Assembly: GCA_017397725.1 (NCBI GenBank) | Contig: JAFQIA010000003.1 | Location: forward strand, 1 to 64,000 | From: Clostridia bacterium | GTDB lineage: Bacteria > Bacillota > Clostridia > Monoglobales > Monoglobaceae | Reading direction: 5' to 3' | Length of the DNA stretch: 64,000 nt | In this document: piece by piece, positions 1 to 7,405 of the stretch | Numbering within the stretch: position 1 is the stretch's first letter | How the letters are laid out: each line of letters starts with the position of its first letter | Made by a program: the position numbers and the translations under genes | The notes under the pieces: model-generated | Seen by the model: the letters and a program-made list of their open reading frames with translations, nothing else | Told to the model about the DNA's origin: nothing | The model's database searches: none

Positions 1-19
1 AAAGGAAGGTATATTTTGT

Positions 20-65
20 GAAATTGTTTTCGTCGCTGTACGATGGTACTGCAGAGAACAATTTC
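20..65 (+). other. Inverted repeat, possible 3' end of a structured RNA or gene tail
   Basis: A perfect 9-bp inverted repeat (20-28 with 57-65) encloses a smaller GTAC/GTAC hairpin (38-41 with 46-49). It is followed 15 bases later by a strong plus-strand terminator. This could be the tail of a structured RNA or the 3' untranslated region of a gene lying before the window. No known RNA family was recognised. Confidence 0.35.
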
Positions 66-80
66 GCAAAAAGCAAGCAA

Positions 81-116
81 CGGCAAGGAAAACTCGATGT
101 TTTCCTTGCCGTTTTT
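81..116 (+). terminator. Rho-independent terminator
   Basis: A 13-bp perfect stem (81-93 with 99-111) with a 5-base loop is followed by five T on the plus strand. The stem starts CGGCAAGG. It must end a plus-strand transcript that begins outside the window. Confidence 0.85.
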
Positions 117-212
117 ATCATTTGCATTTGCGAATGAGTGCAGATGCCTACCCCTACAAACATCCCATTTTATTTTCCATGCTTGCGGTAGACCGACTTT
201 TTCGACAGTCTG

Positions 213-243
213 AAGACAAGATTTGACATCTTGTCTTTTTTTG
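213..243 (+). terminator. Terminator-like hairpin downstream of the FHA gene
   Basis: A 10-bp perfect stem (213-222 with 228-237) is followed by a T-run to 243 on the plus strand. It lies just beyond the end of the minus-strand FHA gene. In the minus direction the hairpin lacks a clear U-run, so it fits a plus-strand terminator better; no plus-strand gene is visible between 117 and 212. Confidence 0.55.
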
Positions 244-245
244 TT

Positions 246-995
246 TTAGATACTGATACGGAATTCCAACTGTCCCAGCGCAATGACATCGCCCTTGTGA
301 ATCTCCGTTTTTTCTGAAAGCCGTTTGGTATTGAGATATGTACCATTGGTAGAGCCCAGATCACAGAGGAACACAGCGTCTTCTTCTACGGTGATTGCAC
401 AATGGCTGCCCGAAACGGTAGTATCGGTAAAGACCAAATCGTTGTCAGGACGTCTGCCCAACGTCACTCTTTCCTTTAAGGGCAGAACCTTGAAGTCCTC
501 GTGATTGATTCCTGTCAAGGTCAAAGTGGGGTAGTTTCTTTCCTCGTCCGGTTCTTCCTCAGGTTCCTCTTCGGGAGCAGTTTCCTCTTCGATGGGTTCC
601 TCAACGGAAATTTCTTCCGTTTCTTCTTCTACAGGAACTTCGTTGGATTCTTCTTCCGCAGGGATTTCTTCCTCGGTTTCTTCCAATACTTCCGGAATTT
701 CTTCCTCCAAAAGTTCCTCTTCCGGCTCTTCGGCGGGTTCTTCCTCTATAACCTCTTCCTGTATCAGCTGATGGAAAAATTCTTCCGGTTCATCAGCCGA
801 TTCCTTGTCCGGCTTGAAAAACGCAATGCAAAGGAACAACACACCCAATAGCACCAATCCCAACCCAAGCAAAAGCAAGGAATCCAGCACCGACAAGCCG
901 CCGGCAAAAAGGTTCAAATCTATGGACAATGCAAATACCGGCATCGTCATTAAGCCACCTGCGCCAACTATGGCTGCCAACAATTTCTTTCTCAT
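246..995 (-). CDS. Membrane-anchored FHA-domain protein
   Basis: Predicted 249-residue protein. The N-terminus has a basic start, a signal-like segment (about residues 5-25) and a strong membrane segment (about 38-62). A long Glu/Pro-rich low-complexity linker (about 70-150) follows, then a C-terminal forkhead-associated domain (about 160-245) with the family signatures LGRRPDNDLVF, SGSHCAI and LGSTNGTYLN. FHA domains bind phosphothreonine peptides, so a cytoplasmic phospho-reader role is likely. The ATG at 995 is preferred over an upstream in-frame GTG because AGAGG sits about 10 bases before it. It follows the PP2C phosphatase gene by about 20 bases, which suggests a shared phospho-signalling operon. 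No kinase gene is visible in the window. Confidence 0.85.
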   Translation of the reverse strand: MRKKLLAAIVGAGGLMTMPVFALSIDLNLFAGGLSVLDSLLLLGLGLVLLGVLFLCIAFFKPDKESADEPEEFFHQLIQEEVIEEEPAEEPEEELLEEEIPEVLEETEEEIPAEEESNEVPVEEETEEISVEEPIEEETAPEEEPEEEPDEERNYPTLTLTGINHEDFKVLPLKERVTLGRRPDNDLVFTDTTVSGSHCAITVEEDAVFLCDLGSTNGTYLNTKRLSEKTEIHKGDVIALGQLEFRISI

Positions 996-1016
996 CTTTT
1001 TCACGCCTCTTTCCTA

Positions 1017-1733
1017 TCAAATTTGAATCGTGATTGCGCTGTAATCATCCAGCGTTCTTGTATATTTTCCGGTTTCCCGATTTCTTTTCACAATCTTTTC
1101 CATTCTTGAAAGCCAGCCTGCCGCGCTCCTTGACCGGCGCAGAGTTCTCTCCACTTGGCGTTCGTGGATGTTTTCCCAGAACCCGTCGGTGCAAACCAGA
1201 AAGCGGTCATTCTTCTTGACCACCATCGGCTTGGAAAACGCAGGTGCAAAGCTCTGCTCCATCCCCATCAGGTGAAAGTTGGTATGTCTGGTGCGGTCAG
1301 TCCGAATCTTTGGATAGCGAATTTCCCCCGCCTCGTAACGGGAATAGGCATCGCTGTGGTCAGGGGTAATCTCATAAAGCATCTTATCCTGCAAATGATA
1401 GATTCTGCAATCCCCGATATGTGCCCATACCGCCACCTCTCCATCGGTCAAAAGCACCGCCGCGGCACAACCGCCGGGCAGTACAGATTCTGTCTGGAAC
1501 TGCGTCAGCACCTCTTGTGCGTGTCCAAACAGTTTGGGCAAGGTGGAAGTGGTGATGCTCCCCAGCTGCTTCAAATCCTCCATCATGGTAGTCAAGGCAA
1601 GCTTTGCGGTGTCCGCAAGTCCTTTGCCGTCTGCAACTGCAAAAAAGGTGCAATGTGGTTCTTCTAAAATACCAAGGAAATCCTTGTTTTCTGCATTTTC
1701 CCCTTTTTCGCAAACTGAAGCAAAGTCCAGCAT
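1017..1733 (-). CDS. PP2C-family serine/threonine phosphatase
   Basis: Predicted 238-residue protein phosphatase of the PPM/PP2C (Stp/PrpC) type, expected to remove phosphate from Ser/Thr residues using two metal ions. Visible motifs: an N-terminal NKD in place of the common NED, VADGKG, HIGDCRIYHL, CTDGFWE and a C-terminal DDYSAI, which carry the metal-binding aspartates. The ATG at 1733 is chosen because AGAGGTGAG precedes it; a longer start would overlap the upstream gene. It is soluble and sits between a YbaK-like gene and the FHA gene. A PP2C next to an FHA reader is a common phospho-signalling pairing, but the partner kinase is not here. Confidence 0.85.
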   Translation of the reverse strand: MLDFASVCEKGENAENKDFLGILEEPHCTFFAVADGKGLADTAKLALTTMMEDLKQLGSITTSTLPKLFGHAQEVLTQFQTESVLPGGCAAAVLLTDGEVAVWAHIGDCRIYHLQDKMLYEITPDHSDAYSRYEAGEIRYPKIRTDRTRHTNFHLMGMEQSFAPAFSKPMVVKKNDRFLVCTDGFWENIHERQVERTLRRSRSAAGWLSRMEKIVKRNRETGKYTRTLDDYSAITIQI

Positions 1734-1746
1734 CCTCTCACCTCTT

Positions 1747-2253
1747 TTAGATTCTCTCTTCGTCCAGTATACTACAAACTTCGGCAAAAGTCAAACCGGC
1801 AACTGTCCCATCCACAAAAGCCACCAATTCCTCCCGATTCAAGAGGAGCTGACAGCCTTTGACCCCCGCACTGACCGTGATTCTTTCAAACTGTTCACAG
1901 GCACAATCAAAAAAGGTAGGGAACTTTTTCTTCATCCCAATGGGGGAACATCCGCCCCGCACATAGCCACAAAGTCCAAGCAAATCCTTAACTGCGACCA
2001 TCTCCAGTTTTTTGTTTTTGGTCACTGCCGCCGCTTTTTTCAAATCCACCTCTTGGTCTACCGGAATACAAAGCACCACAGGTCCGGTCTTGTCCCCTCT
2101 GGCAACCAAGGTTTTGAACACCATGTTGCAGTCAAGCCCCACCTTTTTGGCAATGCTCACCCCACTCAAATCATTTTCATCCACCTCATAATAAAGGGGT
2201 TCATAGCTGATCTTCGCTTGATCCAACATCCGCATGGCATTGGTTTTGGTCAA
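1747..2253 (-). CDS. ybaK: YbaK/EbsC-family Cys-tRNA(Pro) deacylase
   Basis: Predicted 168-residue YbaK/ProX-family protein. Family members hydrolyse mischarged aminoacyl-tRNA, mainly Cys-tRNA(Pro). The sequence shows the core pattern VFKTLV, VVLCIPVDQEVDLKKAA and GYVRGGCSPIGMKKKFP, typical of YbaK, with the conserved lysine in FKTL. The TTG at 2253 is the preferred start: AGAGGTGAT lies just before it. Its first codons lie 17 bases before the end of the nitroreductase gene is passed, so the two are translated from one message. Function follows from family membership. Confidence 0.9.
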   Translation of the reverse strand: MTKTNAMRMLDQAKISYEPLYYEVDENDLSGVSIAKKVGLDCNMVFKTLVARGDKTGPVVLCIPVDQEVDLKKAAAVTKNKKLEMVAVKDLLGLCGYVRGGCSPIGMKKKFPTFFDCACEQFERITVSAGVKGCQLLLNREELVAFVDGTVAGLTFAEVCSILDEERI

Positions 2254-2269
2254 AGCAATCACCTCTTTC

Positions 2270-2839
2270 TCACACAATCTCAATCAAAACATCCGTCAAC
2301 GCCCGCTTGGGCACACAAAGTGTATCTGTTTCATCCAGATAATAACGAATATTGTCCTCTCTCACCGCCACCTCTTTGGGATCTTCCTCAGGATAGCCCA
2401 ACGCTACCACACAGGAAAGGGTTAAATATTCAGGAAGATGCAAAAGTTCCCCGATTTTGGGTCGGTCAATGGAACCCATCCAACACGCCCCCACGCCGTC
2501 AGAAAGGGCGGCAAGAATCAGATTTTCCACCGCGGCACCAATATCCATATCGCATCCTCCTTGACGAATACGGGTATTAATGCAAACCGCCACATAGGCT
2601 GTGGGTCGCTCCCCCTCTTTGGGGTCATAATCCGGTGCAAGGTATCCCGCCCATTTCACCAACGGGAACATGGCATCTGCCATTTCTTTGCTTGCAATCG
2701 CCACATACTTCAGCGGCTGCATATTTGCCGCCGAAGGTGCAAGTCGCGCAGCATCAATGTATTCGCTCAGTTGATCCTTGGTGAGTGGTTGCTGTTTGAA
2801 TTTCCGAATGGTTCTTCTTTTTTGTAAAAGCTCTTTCAT
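2270..2839 (-). CDS. Nitroreductase-family FMN oxidoreductase
   Basis: Predicted 189-residue flavoprotein of the nitroreductase superfamily. The N-terminal RRTIRKF and the following LAPSAANMQPLKYV are the usual FMN-phosphate and ring-binding signatures; IGAAVENLILAAL and GVGACWMGS are the conserved dimer/cofactor helices. Such enzymes use NAD(P)H to reduce nitro or quinone substrates; the physiological substrate cannot be told from sequence. It starts at an ATG with GGGAG upstream, 31 bases after the GH88 gene, and overlaps the region leading into the ybaK-like gene. Confidence 0.88.
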   Translation of the reverse strand: MKELLQKRRTIRKFKQQPLTKDQLSEYIDAARLAPSAANMQPLKYVAIASKEMADAMFPLVKWAGYLAPDYDPKEGERPTAYVAVCINTRIRQGGCDMDIGAAVENLILAALSDGVGACWMGSIDRPKIGELLHLPEYLTLSCVVALGYPEEDPKEVAVREDNIRYYLDETDTLCVPKRALTDVLIEIV

Positions 2840-2870
2840 GCTATATGCTCCCGTCTTTGACTGATTTTTA

Positions 2871-3977
2871 TTACCAAATCAGATATTCTTCCCCTTTTAA
2901 TTTCAAAATAGCTTCGCAAAGGAAGAAATCTCCGTATATAATGTGCATTTCCTTTCCTGCGGAATAAGACTCCATACAATTTTGCAGAATGGATTGGTCT
3001 GAATCATCAAAGATGCAATCTTCCTCCATGGCTTTCAGGATTTTGATTGCCCCATCTAAATATTTTTTATCTCCGGTTGCCTTATAAATCTCAATCAATC
3101 CGCAAGCCGCACATCCCCCTGCGGTATTATCATAATAGACAGGCTCCTCAGGGGCAAGGAAGTCTGTAACAACCTTATAATTCGCTTTTTCGCAGGCAGT
3201 CAAAAAATAATCCGCAACCCGCTTTGCTGTTTCCAAATATTTTTCTTCGCCGGTATGAATATGGCTTATCATAAATCCATAAAGCGCCCAAGCCTGTCCT
3301 CTCGTCCATGCAGAGCCTACTCCATAGCCTTGTCCACCCAATGTTTCAATCACATCTGCACAGTCTTCGTTATGAACTGCAATATGGGCAACACTTCCGT
3401 CTTCCCGGATATGTTCTTTCATGGTCATATCTGCGTGCAACTGTGCAATGTAGCGGAACCGGTTGTCACCCAATTCCCTTGACGCCCAATATAAGAGCGG
3501 AATATTCAGCATACAATCGATGATGGAATAATCCAGCCTCCAATTCCACGCCCGGATATATCCCCCCTTGATATTGACGCGGGAAGCAAGAATGTTGGCA
3601 GCATATAACGCCCGCAGTCTGGAATTTTTATCTCCGGTTAACATATACTGTGCCTTTGCGGTCAGCCCCCACATAAACCCCACATCATGATGAAGCCCAT
3701 CGTAGTTTCGAAATGCCTCATCCAATAACTTTTCTTGTATCTGTGCAGTTTCTTTGTATACTTCTTTTTGAGTTCCCACATACATCAACCACATCAGCCC
3801 GCCATAAAAGCCATTGGTCCACCAAGTAATCCCCTCGTTACTGTCGGGCACATATTTCCCGTCCTTGGTGGTATAGGGAATAAAATCTCTCACATTAACA
3901 GCCGTTTGCGAAAGCTTTCTGTCCAGCTTTTCCCAGATTTTGTCCACCCATTCCTTGTCTTGCGCAGTTAATTGCAT
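2871..3977 (-). CDS. Glycoside hydrolase family 88, unsaturated uronyl hydrolase
   Basis: Predicted 368-residue intracellular enzyme (no signal peptide). GH88 enzymes hydrate the 4,5-double bond of unsaturated glucuronyl oligosaccharides left by polysaccharide lyases, releasing the unsaturated sugar. The two catalytic aspartates of the family are seen in HHDVGFMW (about residue 98) and SIIDCMLNIPLLYWA (about 160); SAWTRGQAW is another family signature of the alpha6/alpha6 barrel. AGGAGG precedes the ATG. It is transcribed divergently from the lactate permease gene. No polysaccharide lyase or sugar transporter lies nearby, so whether the substrate is a host glycosaminoglycan or a plant polysaccharide is open. 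A diverged second copy lies at 15477-16661. Confidence 0.88.
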   Translation of the reverse strand: MQLTAQDKEWVDKIWEKLDRKLSQTAVNVRDFIPYTTKDGKYVPDSNEGITWWTNGFYGGLMWLMYVGTQKEVYKETAQIQEKLLDEAFRNYDGLHHDVGFMWGLTAKAQYMLTGDKNSRLRALYAANILASRVNIKGGYIRAWNWRLDYSIIDCMLNIPLLYWASRELGDNRFRYIAQLHADMTMKEHIREDGSVAHIAVHNEDCADVIETLGGQGYGVGSAWTRGQAWALYGFMISHIHTGEEKYLETAKRVADYFLTACEKANYKVVTDFLAPEEPVYYDNTAGGCAACGLIEIYKATGDKKYLDGAIKILKAMEEDCIFDDSDQSILQNCMESYSAGKEMHIIYGDFFLCEAILKLKGEEYLIW

Positions 3978-4089
3978 TATTGTTTCCTCCTTGTTGATTG
4001 ATTATTTTTATCGTATGTGTCACTTCCTACTTTTCAAAGGGTTTTTAGAATCAAAAAATCGAATATGGTAACAATAACCTTTGTAATGC

Positions 4090-4118
4090 TTGACAAAATA
4101 TAGTATTTTTGATAAGAT
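4090..4118 (+). promoter_or_regulatory. Sigma-A promoter of the lactate permease gene
   Basis: TTGACA (4090-4095), a 17-base spacer and TAAGAT (4113-4118). The expected transcript start is near 4125, about 30 bases before the start codon. The rest of the 178-base divergent gap toward the GH88 gene is AT-rich and may hold its weaker minus-strand promoter. Confidence 0.8.
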
Positions 4119-4155
4119 TGTTTAGATTTTAACAATGCAAAGGAGAAGTATCCTT

Positions 4156-5787
4156 ATGTTAGCATTATTTGCATTCCTGCCTATCCTGGCAACCTTGATT
4201 CTTATGATGGTTTTTAACTGGCCCGCAAAGCGATGCCTTTTGCTTTCTTGGGCATTGGCGTTGGTGTTTGGAGTCCTGTTTTGGAAGATTGATATCACCG
4301 CATTGCTTGCAGGCTCCCTCTATGGGGTCCTCAGTTCTTTTGATGTGTTGATTATTATTGTAGGCGCTATTTTGGTGATGAATACCCTGAAAATTTCAGG
4401 TGCCACCTCTGCCATCAACCGGGGATTTATGAATATCTGTCCCGACAAACGCGTTCAAGCATGCATCATTGGTTTCTCCTTTTGTTCCTTTATCGAGGCT
4501 GCAGCAGGCTTTGGTACCCCCGCGGCTTTGGCAGGTCCTCTGCTTGTTTGCCTTGGGTTCCCGCCTATGGCAGCTGCGATGATCACCCTTTGCTTTGACT
4601 CGGCAGCCGTTTCTTTTGGTGCGGTGGGTACGCCTGTCACATCAGCGTTAAATTCCTTGGGTATGGCAGACAATGCAGTATTTGTTTCTCAGTTTTCGTT
4701 TTGGACCGCGCTTCCCCACGCCATTGTCAGCGTGATATTGCCTCTCCTTATTCTGATGATGACCACCAAAATATTCAGCAAGGACAAATCCTTCAAGCCC
4801 GCCCTTCAGGCGGCCCCCTTTGCATTGTTCACCGGCCTGTCCTTTGCGATTCCGCTCCTCATAACAGCCATTTTTATCGGATATGAATTTGCTTCTCTGA
4901 TTGCAGCGTTACTCTCCATAGCAGCAACAGTCATTGCGGCAAAGGTCGGTTTTCTGGTGCCCAAACAAACTTGGGATTTCGGGGATTCCTCTCAGTGGGA
5001 CAAGGACTGTCTTGCCACCAGTGAGGTTGCCCCAATGAAGGAATCGAAAATGTCTTTGCTTCTGGCATGGATCCCCTATCTGCTCATCGCTGTCATTCTT
5101 GTGATCACCCGCATCCCCCAACTTGGTATCAAAAGCTTACTGACCGGCGGTGCTCCCTTTGTTATTCAAATCAACAATCTTCTTGGGTTTGAACATCTTG
5201 ACTGGAGCCTAAAGTGGGCATATCTCCCCGGAACCTTCTTTATCCTCGTTTCTTTGATTACCAATGGCCTTCACAAGATGGACAAAGAAATGGTCAAATG
5301 CTCCTGGGCCGATACCTTCAAGCAGGTTTCCGGTGCGGCTTTGGCTTTGATTTTTGGTCTGGCTCTGGTAGAGGTTATGAAGTATAAAAACGATTTGGGT
5401 ACCAGTATGCTGGACGAAATGGCAAACGCCCTTTCTATGGTTGGCGAAAAACTCTTTGTGGTCATCGCCCCATTCATTGGTGTTTTGGGTGCCTTTGTTT
5501 CCGGCTCTGCCACAGTATCTATGAACCTTTTCTCCAACCTGCAATTTCACACCGCAACGGTTTTGGGTCTGCCACCGGTATTCATTCTTTCGATGCAATG
5601 TGTGGGCGCCGCCGTCGGAAATATGATTTGTATCAACAACGCCGTTGCCGCCAGTGCCACCATCGGCACCACCGGCAGAGAGGGTAAACTGATTAAAATC
5701 AATATCATCCCCGTGCTGATTTATACCCTGATTACCATAGTGATTTTCTATATCGCTCTGGCATTGGGAATCTATCCGGTATCGTAA
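4156..5787 (+). CDS. lctP: L-lactate permease family transporter
   Basis: Predicted 543-residue integral membrane protein of the LctP family, which imports L-lactate or glycolate with protons. It has about 13 hydrophobic segments and the conserved stretch [19 protein letters not shown] together with [15 protein letters not shown], hallmarks of this family; a related [15 protein letters not shown] lies in the second half. Length is typical (about 530-560). The ATG at 4156 is chosen because AAAGGAG lies 10 bases upstream; an in-frame ATG at 4135 lacks one. A single-gene transcript is likely: it has its own promoter and a terminator at 5794-5821. No lactate dehydrogenase gene is adjacent. Confidence 0.92.
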   Translation: MLALFAFLPILATLILMMVFNWPAKRCLLLSWALALVFGVLFWKIDITALLAGSLYGVLSSFDVLIIIVGAILVMNTLKISGATSAINRGFMNICPDKRVQACIIGFSFCSFIEAAAGFGTPAALAGPLLVCLGFPPMAAAMITLCFDSAAVSFGAVGTPVTSALNSLGMADNAVFVSQFSFWTALPHAIVSVILPLLILMMTTKIFSKDKSFKPALQAAPFALFTGLSFAIPLLITAIFIGYEFASLIAALLSIAATVIAAKVGFLVPKQTWDFGDSSQWDKDCLATSEVAPMKESKMSLLLAWIPYLLIAVILVITRIPQLGIKSLLTGGAPFVIQINNLLGFEHLDWSLKWAYLPGTFFILVSLITNGLHKMDKEMVKCSWADTFKQVSGAALALIFGLALVEVMKYKNDLGTSMLDEMANALSMVGEKLFVVIAPFIGVLGAFVSGSATVSMNLFSNLQFHTATVLGLPPVFILSMQCVGAAVGNMICINNAVAASATIGTTGREGKLIKINIIPVLIYTLITIVIFYIALALGIYPVS

Positions 5788-5793
5788 TTTCTC

Positions 5794-5821
5794 CCCCTCC
5801 TTGATCCAAGGAGGGGTTTTT
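5794..5821 (+). terminator. Terminator after lctP
   Basis: A 9-bp perfect stem (5794-5802 with 5808-5816) with a GATCC loop, followed by five T. It closes the lactate permease transcript. Confidence 0.9.
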
Positions 5822-5838
5822 ATGTATCAAAATTCATG

Positions 5839-5866
5839 TTGCTTTTTTTATTTTGTATGTTATAAT
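5839..5866 (+). promoter_or_regulatory. Promoter of the PnuC-type gene
   Basis: TTGCTT (5839-5844), 16-base spacer, perfect TATAAT (5861-5866). It lies after the lctP terminator and ahead of a long structured leader, so the leader is transcribed from here. Confidence 0.7.
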
Positions 5867-5872
5867 ATAACA

Positions 5873-5983
5873 AATTAAATAATCCTACTGCCACCGGGTA
5901 GTGAATGCTTTGCGCATTCGTTTGCATATCGTTAGGTCTTTGAAGATATGCATACGAATGTTTATTTTTTTGGAGGAATTGGT
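5873..5983 (+). promoter_or_regulatory. Attenuator leader, candidate riboswitch, upstream of pnuC-like gene
   Basis: The roughly 110-base leader can fold into a small CTAC/GTAG hairpin (5885-5888 with 5898-5901), then a GAATGC/GCATTC hairpin (5903-5908 with 5914-5919). A large terminator hairpin (5915-5930 with 5945-5960, 15 of 16 pairs, 14-base loop) is followed by TTTATTTTTT. The second hairpin and the terminator share bases 5915-5919, so they exclude each other, as in an on/off switch. The U-run abuts the ribosome binding site. No known riboswitch class was recognised. The ligand is unknown; a vitamin-type ligand would fit the downstream transporter. Confidence 0.65.
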
Positions 5984-6676
5984 ATGCATAACATAAAATC
6001 CTATTTTTCAAAAAACGATGTTGTCCTATGGTCAACCTCCGTAACTCTTATCATTACTTCCTTTTGCATTTTTGACAAAGAAAATTATCTGACATTATGC
6101 GCATCTCTGATCGGGGTTACCTCCCTTATTTTCAACGCAAAAGGAAATCCTTTCGGACAACTATTCATGATTGTATTCAGTCTGCTCTATGGAATAATCT
6201 CCTATACATTTTCCTATTACGGAGAAATGATAACCTATCTTGGTATGACAATGCCTATGGCAATTTTTGCTCTTATATCCTGGCTCAGAAATCCGTTTAA
6301 TGGAAACAAGGCAGAAGTCAAAGTAAATAGTATTACCAAAAAAGAAACGATATTTATGTGGTTAATTACCATTTTCATTACCATGATCTTCTATTTCATA
6401 TTAGCGTATTTTCATACTGCCAACATAGTACCAAGCACACTTTCTGTTACAACAAGCTTTTTGGCAGTGTATCTTACTTTCAGAAGAAGTCCATATTTCG
6501 CTATTGCCTATGCCGCCAATGATATTATTTTGATTGTTTTGTGGCTTCTTGCAAGTTTATACGATGTTCGTTATATTTCTGTCGTGGTATGCTTTACCGC
6601 CTTTTTAGCAAATGACATCTATGGTTATATCAGTTGGCAAAAAATGAAAATGAGACAGACTAAAATTACCCACTAA
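5984..6676 (+). CDS. PnuC-family vitamin precursor transporter
   Basis: Predicted 230-residue membrane protein with about seven hydrophobic segments, resembling the PnuC family (nicotinamide riboside; sister groups carry thiamine or riboflavin). C-terminal signatures AYAANDIILIVLW and FLANDIYGYISW match the family's conserved aromatic/Asn/Asp pattern that lines the substrate site. TGGAGGA lies about 7 bases before the ATG at 5984; the in-frame ATG at 5948 sits inside the terminator hairpin and is rejected. The gene follows a leader with mutually exclusive hairpins, which suggests ligand-controlled transcription. No NAD or thiamine salvage kinase is adjacent, so the substrate is not assigned. 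Confidence 0.82.
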   Translation: MHNIKSYFSKNDVVLWSTSVTLIITSFCIFDKENYLTLCASLIGVTSLIFNAKGNPFGQLFMIVFSLLYGIISYTFSYYGEMITYLGMTMPMAIFALISWLRNPFNGNKAEVKVNSITKKETIFMWLITIFITMIFYFILAYFHTANIVPSTLSVTTSFLAVYLTFRRSPYFAIAYAANDIILIVLWLLASLYDVRYISVVVCFTAFLANDIYGYISWQKMKMRQTKITH

Positions 6677-6735
6677 GTATTCAAGAACAAATTCATTATA
6701 CAACAAACCATTTTTCTTTGCAATCCCAATTATGA

Positions 6736-6764
6736 TTGACATTTTTCTCCCCTTGTGTTATTTT
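6736..6764 (+). promoter_or_regulatory. Promoter of the DUF975 gene
   Basis: TTGACA (6736-6741), 17-base spacer, TATTTT (6759-6764), 26 bases before the start codon region with AAAGGAGG between. Confidence 0.7.
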
Positions 6765-6789
6765 ACTTCTATCAAAGGAGGTTGATAGA

Positions 6790-7371
6790 ATGAATCGAGC
6801 AGAATTAAAAGCTATGGCAAAAGAACAACTGCAAGGAAAGATTGGCGTCTTATTTGCTATTATCTTGCTATGTGCTGCTATTTCCTTTGCAGGAACAAGT
6901 CTATTGACTGCCATTCCTGTTGTTGGATCCTGGCTTTCCACATTCTTAATCATTGTTCCTCTTACACTCAGCCTTTGCATCATTTTTCTGGGCATTACCA
7001 AGGGGACTCGTCCGGAGGTCAAAGATCTTTTCTCCGGCTATGCTGACCTTTGGAGCGCTATTAAGGTTCAGTTTTTTGCATGCTTGTTTATACTATTGTG
7101 GTCCCTGCTTTTCATTATTCCCGGAATCATCAAAGCCTTCTCCTATTCTATGGCATTTTACGTTCTTGCTGAAAACAAAGGAATGTCCGCATTGGAAGCT
7201 ATCCGTAAATCCAAGGAACTGATGGACGGACACAAGATGGACTTGTTTGTTCTGGGTCTTTCTTTCATAGGATGGAGTTTGGTTGTGGCTTTCACCTTTG
7301 GTCTTGCTGCCATTTGGGTTGTTCCCTATATGGAAACCACCGCCGCAAATTTCTATAATAGCATCAAATAA
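6790..7371 (+). CDS. DUF975-family membrane protein
   Basis: Predicted 193-residue protein with four or five membrane segments (about residues 20-45, 55-75, 95-125, 155-185). The N-terminal MNRAELKAMAKEQL, followed by a hydrophobic segment, and the central LLFIIPGIIKAFSYSMAFYVLAENKGMSALEAIRKSKELM are typical of DUF975 proteins of Firmicutes, whose function is not established. AAAGGAGG precedes the ATG at 6790. It has its own promoter and terminator, so it is probably a single-gene transcript. No function is proposed. Confidence 0.8.
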   Translation: MNRAELKAMAKEQLQGKIGVLFAIILLCAAISFAGTSLLTAIPVVGSWLSTFLIIVPLTLSLCIIFLGITKGTRPEVKDLFSGYADLWSAIKVQFFACLFILLWSLLFIIPGIIKAFSYSMAFYVLAENKGMSALEAIRKSKELMDGHKMDLFVLGLSFIGWSLVVAFTFGLAAIWVVPYMETTAANFYNSIK

Positions 7372-7376
7372 AAAAT

Positions 7377-7405
7377 CCCTGCATCTTTCGATGCAGGGTC
7401 TTTTT
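7377..7405. terminator. Bidirectional terminator between convergent genes
   Basis: A 9-bp perfect stem (7377-7385 with 7390-7398), TTTC loop, T-run on the plus side and A-run on the other side. It serves the DUF975 gene and the minus-strand DHHW gene. Confidence 0.88.

Noticed and set aside
18..140. Possible 40-codon GTG-start reading frame after AAAGGAAGG
   Set aside because: It runs straight through a strong rho-independent terminator and ends in a hydrophobic tail with no family likeness; more likely non-coding.
537..790. Simple-sequence repeat rich in TTCCTC/TTCTTC
   Set aside because: It is the coding strand complement of the Glu/Pro-rich linker of the FHA protein, not a separate repeat element.
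1534..2580. Long plus-strand open frame across PP2C, ybaK and nitroreductase genes
   Set aside because: It crosses three well-supported minus-strand genes and shows no domain or ribosome site.
5881..5910. Purine riboswitch likeness (TAATCC)
   Set aside because: Only six bases match; the conserved three-way junction and second arm are absent.
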